Shown here: positions 30,468 to 34,685 of the stretch, in pieces | How the letters are laid out: the number at the start of each line of letters is the position of its first letter | Numbering within the stretch: position 1 is the first letter of the stretch | DNA from: Thermosipho sp. (in: thermotogales) | GTDB taxonomy: Bacteria; Thermotogota; Thermotogae; Thermotogales; Fervidobacteriaceae | Length of the DNA stretch: 34,685 nucleotides | Direction of reading: 5' to 3' | NCBI GenBank assembly: GCA_030153605.1 | Contig: JASKLO010000016.1 | Location: 1-34,685 of the forward strand | Program-made: the position numbers and the translations under genes | Notes under the pieces: generated by a model | What the model saw: the letters and a program-made list of their open reading frames with translations, nothing else | The model's database searches: none | What the model was told of the DNA's origin: nothing

Positions 30468-31844
30468 ATGGATTTTTCATATGTTTATGGTCAAAATCCA
30501 TGGTGGGAAGATAATGAATCAATATATTTTGATATGCATATAAGAAAATTTGAGAAAAGCAAATTTAAATACATACCTTACTTTATGAAAAATTTGAAAA
30601 ATTACAAAAATGGCATTTACATAATAAAAGGTCCAAGACAAATTGGAAAAACAACAGTATTAAAGCTTCTCATTAAAGACCTTGTTGAAAAAAACATTAA
30701 CCCATTAAATATTCTTTATATCACTCTTGATTTAATAAAAGATGAAAATGAACTGACTCAAATTTTACTTGATTATTTTTCTATTAAAAATATCAACAAA
30801 GAAAAAAGATATTTGTTTCTTGATGAGGTTTCAAGTGTAAGTAATTGGCAAAAATCAATTAAATATTTATACGATACAGGCAAACTCGAAAACGTATTTG
30901 TAGTATTAACTGGCTCTTCTTCATACGATTTGAAAAAGTCTTCTGAAAGGCTTCCTGGAAGAAGAGAATTTGGAAAAGATATTGTATATTTACCGGTTTC
31001 CTTTAGAGAATATATTATGCAAAATACTGGTATTGATTTTCATTATAAACTGGAAGATTTGTTTGAAATGAATGAAAAAGAGCTAAAAGCATTAAATCTA
31101 AAATTTACAAGATTTAAAGATGATTTTAAGACGTACATTAATACTGGAGGATTTCCAAAAGTAATTAACGACTTTTTAGAAAATAACGCTATATCTGAAG
31201 AAACCTTAAATACATACGAAAATTACCTTTATGGAGATACTGAACGCTTTAACCGCTCGAGGCTAATATTAAGTCAATTACTTTTTAAAATTCCTGATTT
31301 AATAGGTCAGCGTTTTTCTTGGAATTCCCTTTCTAATGATATTGAAGGAGTTAGTTCGAAAAATACAGTTGAAGATTATTTCAACTTATTAAGTATGAAT
31401 TTTCTTTTTGGGATTTTATTTTTTTATGACTTTTCTAAAAAAACAATTAAACCTAAAAAACAAAAAAAGATTTATCCTGTAGATTTAATTATTACATCTG
31501 TCATTGAAAAAATTACAAATACCAAAATCAAACTACCCACAAAAATCAAGCAAATTGTCTTTACACACCTTTTAAAATACTCAAAAAATTCATCTGAAGG
31601 ATTGATGTTGTATAATGGGCCATATTTTTGGTATTCTCAAAAAGGAAAGGAAATTGATTTTTTAGTTAACCTAAAAAATAACATTATTCCCATAGAAGTT
31701 AAATTTCAAAACAATTTTTCCCCTTCTGATTACTCTACGATGAAAAAAGTATTTCAAAAAGGAATATTGGTAACAAAAAATACATTAATTAAAAAGGATG
31801 ACATAGTAGCACTACCTATTGAATCTTTTTTGCTTTTTGTATAA
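30468..31844 (+). CDS. AAA_14 ATPase with C-terminal DUF4143-like nuclease-fold domain
   Basis: A 458-residue protein and the most complete DUF4143-type member here. Walker A is GPRQIGKTT (55-63) and Walker B is RYLFLDE (114-120). GSSSYDLKKSSERLPGRREF, GGFPKVINDFLE and a winged-helix region (FSWNSLSNDIEGVSSKNTV) follow. The end has KEIDFLVNLKNNIIPIEVKF, a good E/D...EVK nuclease-like motif. I use the ATG at 30468 behind CCAGGAGGTGAAA; the longer frame begins inside the promoter. It is monocistronic. The fragments at 10696-11265 and 33346-33437 are relics of close paralogues. Function is unknown for the family. Confidence 0.82.
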   Translation: MDFSYVYGQNPWWEDNESIYFDMHIRKFEKSKFKYIPYFMKNLKNYKNGIYIIKGPRQIGKTTVLKLLIKDLVEKNINPLNILYITLDLIKDENELTQILLDYFSIKNINKEKRYLFLDEVSSVSNWQKSIKYLYDTGKLENVFVVLTGSSSYDLKKSSERLPGRREFGKDIVYLPVSFREYIMQNTGIDFHYKLEDLFEMNEKELKALNLKFTRFKDDFKTYINTGGFPKVINDFLENNAISEETLNTYENYLYGDTERFNRSRLILSQLLFKIPDLIGQRFSWNSLSNDIEGVSSKNTVEDYFNLLSMNFLFGILFFYDFSKKTIKPKKQKKIYPVDLIITSVIEKITNTKIKLPTKIKQIVFTHLLKYSKNSSEGLMLYNGPYFWYSQKGKEIDFLVNLKNNIIPIEVKFQNNFSPSDYSTMKKVFQKGILVTKNTLIKKDDIVALPIESFLLFV

Positions 31845-31956
31845 CAGATATACAAATTCATCTTTTTTGAAGTATTTCAATGTTGGTTCTTTTTATATCT
31901 ACCCCCATATATATTACACACTAATATAAAAATCAACAAACAATTTTTGGGGTATT

Positions 31957-33222
31957 TCAAATATTTTCAAAATTATCGGAAACAACTTTTTTAATTTCAT
32001 AAAAAGGAATTATTTTGATTTTTGTTTTATCTAATTTTTCTTCATGTTTAGATAGTAAATTTACGATTATAACTTCGTTTGGCTGATATTTTTGGATAAA
32101 GCTTCTTAGCGCTCTTGTTATTTCGAATTTTTTTAGATTTTTGTATTTTACTTCTGCTGGGATGAAATTTAAACCCTTTCTTAAAACAAAATCTACTTCA
32201 GCTTTGTCTTTCGTCCTCCAATAGTGAATAGAAAAATCATATTTTTTGGACAAGTTATATAGCTTAATATATACAAAATTTTGAAATAAAAAACTGTAAT
32301 CTTTTACATTTCCAAATTCACCAGATGCATAATTTTTTAAACCCAAATCTTTAAAATAACAAATAGGTGATTTGGTTAATTCTTTTGCTTTGTTTGTGAA
32401 AAAAGGTGTGATGGTATCAATAACGTATGTTTTTTGAAGATACCAAATATATTCTTTTAAAGTTTTTGTAGATATTCCAGCTTCTGATGAAAGATTCGAA
32501 AAATTAAGTATTTTCCCTGTTAAATGAGATAATATTTTTACTAATAAATTAAATTCACTAATTTTTGCTACTTTTAAAAGATTAGATATATCTTTTTCTA
32601 TGTAACTTTGAAAAATTTCTTTAATTATCTCATTTTTTTCTTTTAAACTTGTTTCAAGTATAACCCGAGGATAACCACCAAAATTCATATACTCTTCTAA
32701 AAGAGATAAAGTTTTGGTTTCTTCTAAATTGAAAAATTTTTCTAGTTTATTTTCGTATTTGTAGTTTGTTTTGTAATTTACAAATTCTTCAAAAGTTATA
32801 GTTGAAAGCTCAAAAATTCTTTTTCTTCCAACAAGTGATTCGTGAATTTTTTCTTTGAGCTCAATACTTCCTGAACCTGAAACAATGAATTTATAAGGTA
32901 AGTTCATGTCATATATTCCTTTTAAAAATAAGCCTGCATTTTCTTTTCTTTGTATTTCATCGATAAATACGTAACCTTTAGAATTACCTATCTCTAGTTC
33001 AATTTTTTTCAGTAAGTCTGCCTGTGATTTGAAATATTTCATATCTTCCTCTATATCAAGATTTAAAAACAATGTTTTTTCTCCCTTTGAAATAAGTTCT
33101 TTTTCGATAATTTTCATTATTGTAGTTTTTCCACTTTGCCGTGGACCAGTAATAACGGTAATTTCAGGTTTACTAAGATGGTCTTTTATTTTTTCAAGTA
33201 CATCCCTTTTAATTATATTCAC
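31957..33222 (-). CDS. AAA_14 ATPase with DUF4143 domain
   Basis: A 421-residue protein. Walker A is GPRQSGKTT (26-34) and Walker B is YVFIDEIQ (84-91). VSGSGSIELKEKIHESLVGR and GGYPRVILE are classic AAA_14/DUF4143 stretches. The winged helix is NFSNLSSEAGISTKTLKEYI, and the C-terminal nuclease-like motif is AEVDFVLRKGLNFIPAEVKY. The GTG at 33222 follows AGAGGTGGGAAA; the ATG at 33252 has no ribosome binding site. It is convergent with the preceding ATPase gene. Its promoter region carries three 33-bp repeats. A TATAAT box lies at 33257-33262 on the minus strand. Confidence 0.82.
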   Translation of the reverse strand: MNIIKRDVLEKIKDHLSKPEITVITGPRQSGKTTIMKIIEKELISKGEKTLFLNLDIEEDMKYFKSQADLLKKIELEIGNSKGYVFIDEIQRKENAGLFLKGIYDMNLPYKFIVSGSGSIELKEKIHESLVGRKRIFELSTITFEEFVNYKTNYKYENKLEKFFNLEETKTLSLLEEYMNFGGYPRVILETSLKEKNEIIKEIFQSYIEKDISNLLKVAKISEFNLLVKILSHLTGKILNFSNLSSEAGISTKTLKEYIWYLQKTYVIDTITPFFTNKAKELTKSPICYFKDLGLKNYASGEFGNVKDYSFLFQNFVYIKLYNLSKKYDFSIHYWRTKDKAEVDFVLRKGLNFIPAEVKYKNLKKFEITRALRSFIQKYQPNEVIIVNLLSKHEEKLDKTKIKIIPFYEIKKVVSDNFENI

Positions 33223-33262
33223 TTTCCCACCTCTTTTGAAAAAATTCTTCATTTAAATTATA

Positions 33263-33349
33263 ACACGAAAATTTGGGAAGTATACTTCCGTTTTAGTACG
33301 AGTTTTTAGGAAGTATATTTTATGATTAGCACGAGATTTTTGGAAATAA
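33263..33349 (-). repeat. Three 33-bp iterons with a GGAAGTATACTTCC palindrome upstream of the DUF4143 ATPase
   Basis: ACGA followed by a T-rich run and GGAA recurs at 33265, 33298 and 33331, a strict 33-bp period. The first unit holds the perfect palindrome GGAAGTATACTTCC (33276-33289), the second keeps GGAAGTATA (33309-33317) and the third only GGAAATA. The repeats begin just upstream of the minus-strand -10 box and so cover the -35 region. They probably serve as operator sites, with affinity falling with distance. Confidence 0.6.
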
Positions 33350-33437
33350 AAAAGGGAATCTTTCATTGTTTCTATGTAATCTTTACAAGGATAATATAGT
33401 AGCACTTCCCATTGAATCTTTTTTGCTTCTCGTGTAA
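33346..33437 (+). pseudogene. C-terminal relic of a DUF4143-type ATPase related to the gene at 30468
   Basis: This stretch reads KKGNLSLFLCNLYKDNIVAL, then PIESFLLLV and TAA (33435-33437). The end of the protein at 30468-31844 is KKDDIVALPIESFLLFV; the DNA is also closely similar (compare 31791-31844). Nothing else of the gene remains. It abuts the third iteron of the minus-strand ATPase, as if that gene with its control region had replaced most of the older copy. Confidence 0.65.
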
Positions 33438-33467
33438 CTTTTTTAAAATTGGACTTTCTTCAAAATT

Positions 33468-33500
33468 ATAGTCTAAACTATTATAGTTTAAACTATAATA
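33468..33500. promoter_or_regulatory. Overlapping palindromes upstream of the truncated DUF234-type ATPase
   Basis: TATTATAGTTT (33479-33489) and AAACTATAATA (33490-33500) form a perfect 22-bp palindrome. An overlapping copy of its core at 33468-33481, ATAGTCTAAACTAT, has one mismatch; the centres are 15 bp apart. TATAAT boxes lie at 33494-33499 and 33519-33524 but no -35 box is clear. The site ends 41 bases before the start codon. Confidence 0.6.
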
Positions 33501-33541
33501 TTTTTAATTATAATATGGTATAATTTTTTTGAGGTGATATT

Positions 33542-34615
33542 ATGAAATTTGTTGATAGGATTGATGAGATGAATTTTTTAGAAAAAGAATACAACAAAAA
33601 AACTTCTTCTTTTATAGTATTGTACGGAAGAAGAAGGGTGGGAAAAACAAGACTTATAAAAGAATTTATTAAAAACAAAGATAGTGTTTATTTTTTAGCA
33701 ACTGAGGAAAATGAAATTGAAAACATCAAAACATTTCAGAATATCCTTTATTCAAAATATAAAATTCCACTATTGTCAGATAATAAGATTCTAAACTGGT
33801 ATGACCTTTTTTACATAGTTTCCACCTTAGAATTAAAGAAAAAACTAATCATTGTAATAGATGAATTTCAGTATTTATTGCAGTCAAATAAGGGTTTTCC
33901 TTCTATTTTACAAAAAGTTTGGGATGAATACTTGAAAGACAAAAATATAATGTTAATAATTTCAGGGTCAACACTTTCTATGATTAAAAGAGAGGCCCTT
34001 TCTTATTCAAGTCCGTTGTATGGAAGAAGAACAGGACAGATAAATCTTAAACCAATTAAATTTAAATACTTTAAAGATTTTTTCGAAGACAAAGATGTTG
34101 ATTTAATAAAACTTTATTCTTTAACCGGGGGAATTCCTAAATATATAGAAATACTTGAAGTAAAAAAGAATATATATGATACTATTAAAGCAAATTTTTT
34201 AAATGTTAATTCTTATTTTTTTGAAGAACCATATTTTTTACTCGAAAAAGAGCTCAAAGACATAGGTTCATATTTTTCAATAATAAAGGTTATTGCAAAT
34301 GGAAATAATAAACTCTCAAAAATTTCAACAAACCTTGGTATAAAACAAACATCTCTAAGTTATTATCTAAACAATTTAATTGAGCTTGGCATATTAGGCC
34401 GCGAAGTTCCAGTAGTAGAAAAAAACCCACTAACAAGCAAGAAGGGATTATATAAAATCAAAGATAAATTCCTGGATTTTTGGTTTAAGTTCGTTTATCC
34501 ATATAAAAGTTACATAGAAATAGGTAATATTGATTTTGTTTTGAACATAATCAAAAAATCCTTTATTGAAAGACATGTAAGTTTTGTATACGAGAATTCC
34601 TGTAAGGAAAAATAA
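33542..34615 (+). CDS. ATPase_2/DUF234-type ATPase lacking its nuclease-like C-terminus
   Basis: A 357-residue protein related to the one at 612-1985. Walker A is GRRRVGKT (29-36) and Walker B is LIIVIDEF (101-108). SSPLYGRRTGQINLKPIKF, GGIPKYIEIL and the winged helix KLSKISTNLGIKQTSLSYYL follow. FWFKFVYPYKSYIEIG lies where the DUF234 part begins, but the frame ends at HVSFVYENSCKEK, some 100 residues short of the family's usual end, so the D...EIK motif is missing. A probable IS end begins within about 15 bases, which suggests truncation by insertion. GAGGTGATATT precedes the ATG. ATP binding could persist. Confidence 0.75.
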   Translation: MKFVDRIDEMNFLEKEYNKKTSSFIVLYGRRRVGKTRLIKEFIKNKDSVYFLATEENEIENIKTFQNILYSKYKIPLLSDNKILNWYDLFYIVSTLELKKKLIIVIDEFQYLLQSNKGFPSILQKVWDEYLKDKNIMLIISGSTLSMIKREALSYSSPLYGRRTGQINLKPIKFKYFKDFFEDKDVDLIKLYSLTGGIPKYIEILEVKKNIYDTIKANFLNVNSYFFEEPYFLLEKELKDIGSYFSIIKVIANGNNKLSKISTNLGIKQTSLSYYLNNLIELGILGREVPVVEKNPLTSKKGLYKIKDKFLDFWFKFVYPYKSYIEIGNIDFVLNIIKKSFIERHVSFVYENSCKEK

Positions 34616-34627
34616 AGGTTGAAAAAA

Positions 34628-34680
34628 TATCGCCTCCTGATAATATATAATTAACCACACACAAAAACCAGGAGGCGATA
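34628..34680 (+). repeat. Inverted repeat hiding a ribosome binding site, probable left end of an IS
   Basis: TATCGCCTCCTG (34628-34639) pairs perfectly over 12 bp with CAGGAGGCGATA (34669-34680), leaving a 29-base loop. The right arm is a strong AGGAGG ribosome binding site, and the window ends 5 bases later at what would be the start of a gene (GGAT, then probably G). A transcript through the region would fold so that this site is masked, as known for IS200-type transposase leaders. A TATAAT lies in the loop (34646-34651). Confidence 0.5.
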
Positions 34681-34685
34681 CGGAT

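Noticed and set aside
33263-33349. Three 33-bp repeats as a small CRISPR array
   Set aside because: The repeats are contiguous and degenerate with no unique spacers between them, and no cas gene is present; they sit in a promoter region.

Overview
The window is AT-rich throughout (roughly 30% G+C by eye), with strong GGAGGTGAT-type ribosome binding sites. Its mix of sugar-acid and amino-sugar operons with many stand-alone AAA ATPases of archaeal type fits a low-GC member of the Thermotogota (Thermosipho/Marinitoga-like). This assignment is inference from gene content. No rRNA, tRNA or CRISPR array is visible.

Layout. 1-2.65 kb is accessory DNA: the end of an IS3-family element, decayed gene pieces and an ATPase_2/DUF234 ATPase. 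2.65-8.96 kb is a plus-strand catabolic operon: RpiR regulator, KD(P)G-type aldolase, KDG-type sugar kinase, a tripartite tricarboxylate-type transporter (TctC, TctB, TctA) and a cupin. It looks like uptake of a sugar acid followed by phosphorylation and cleavage of a 2-keto-3-deoxy intermediate. 9.4-13.9 kb is a second accessory zone: a Phd/PIN toxin-antitoxin pair, a truncated ATPase, an IS3 scar, a decayed AlbA_2-type gene and an intact AAA ATPase behind three palindromes. 13.9-23.1 kb is an amino-sugar locus. On the minus strand lie a DeoR regulator, an AgaS-like SIS deaminase/isomerase, an ABC sugar transporter (binding protein plus two permeases, no ATPase), a BadF-type kinase and a NagA-type deacetylase. 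Divergently, on the plus strand, lie a LacD-type aldolase and a GatZ/KbaZ-type protein. Together they suggest N-acetylgalactosamine catabolism: kinase, deacetylase, AgaS to tagatose 6-phosphate, then epimerisation or aldol cleavage.

23.7-30.1 kb is a minus-strand defence-like operon, read right to left: RES-domain protein, DUF3800-like protein, HD dNTP triphosphohydrolase (frameshifted), SIR2-like protein, truncated second SIR2-like protein, and an HExxxH metalloprotease. Two NAD-acting families plus a dNTPase in one operon, behind a 23-bp palindrome, make it the best candidate for an undescribed antiphage system, although three of its reading frames are broken as given. 30.4-34.6 kb holds three more AAA ATPases, the last one truncated next to a probable IS left end.

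A theme across the window is a family of self-contained ATPases with a C-terminal winged helix and a nuclease-like fold (AAA_14/DUF4143 and ATPase_2/DUF234). Each intact or truncated promoter-bearing copy has its own palindromic or iterated sequence in the promoter region. The DUF4143-type copies have repeats about 32-33 bp apart (one interval is 40 bp); the DUF234-type copies have repeats 15 bp apart. At least three further copies survive as fragments, and one operator survives without a gene.
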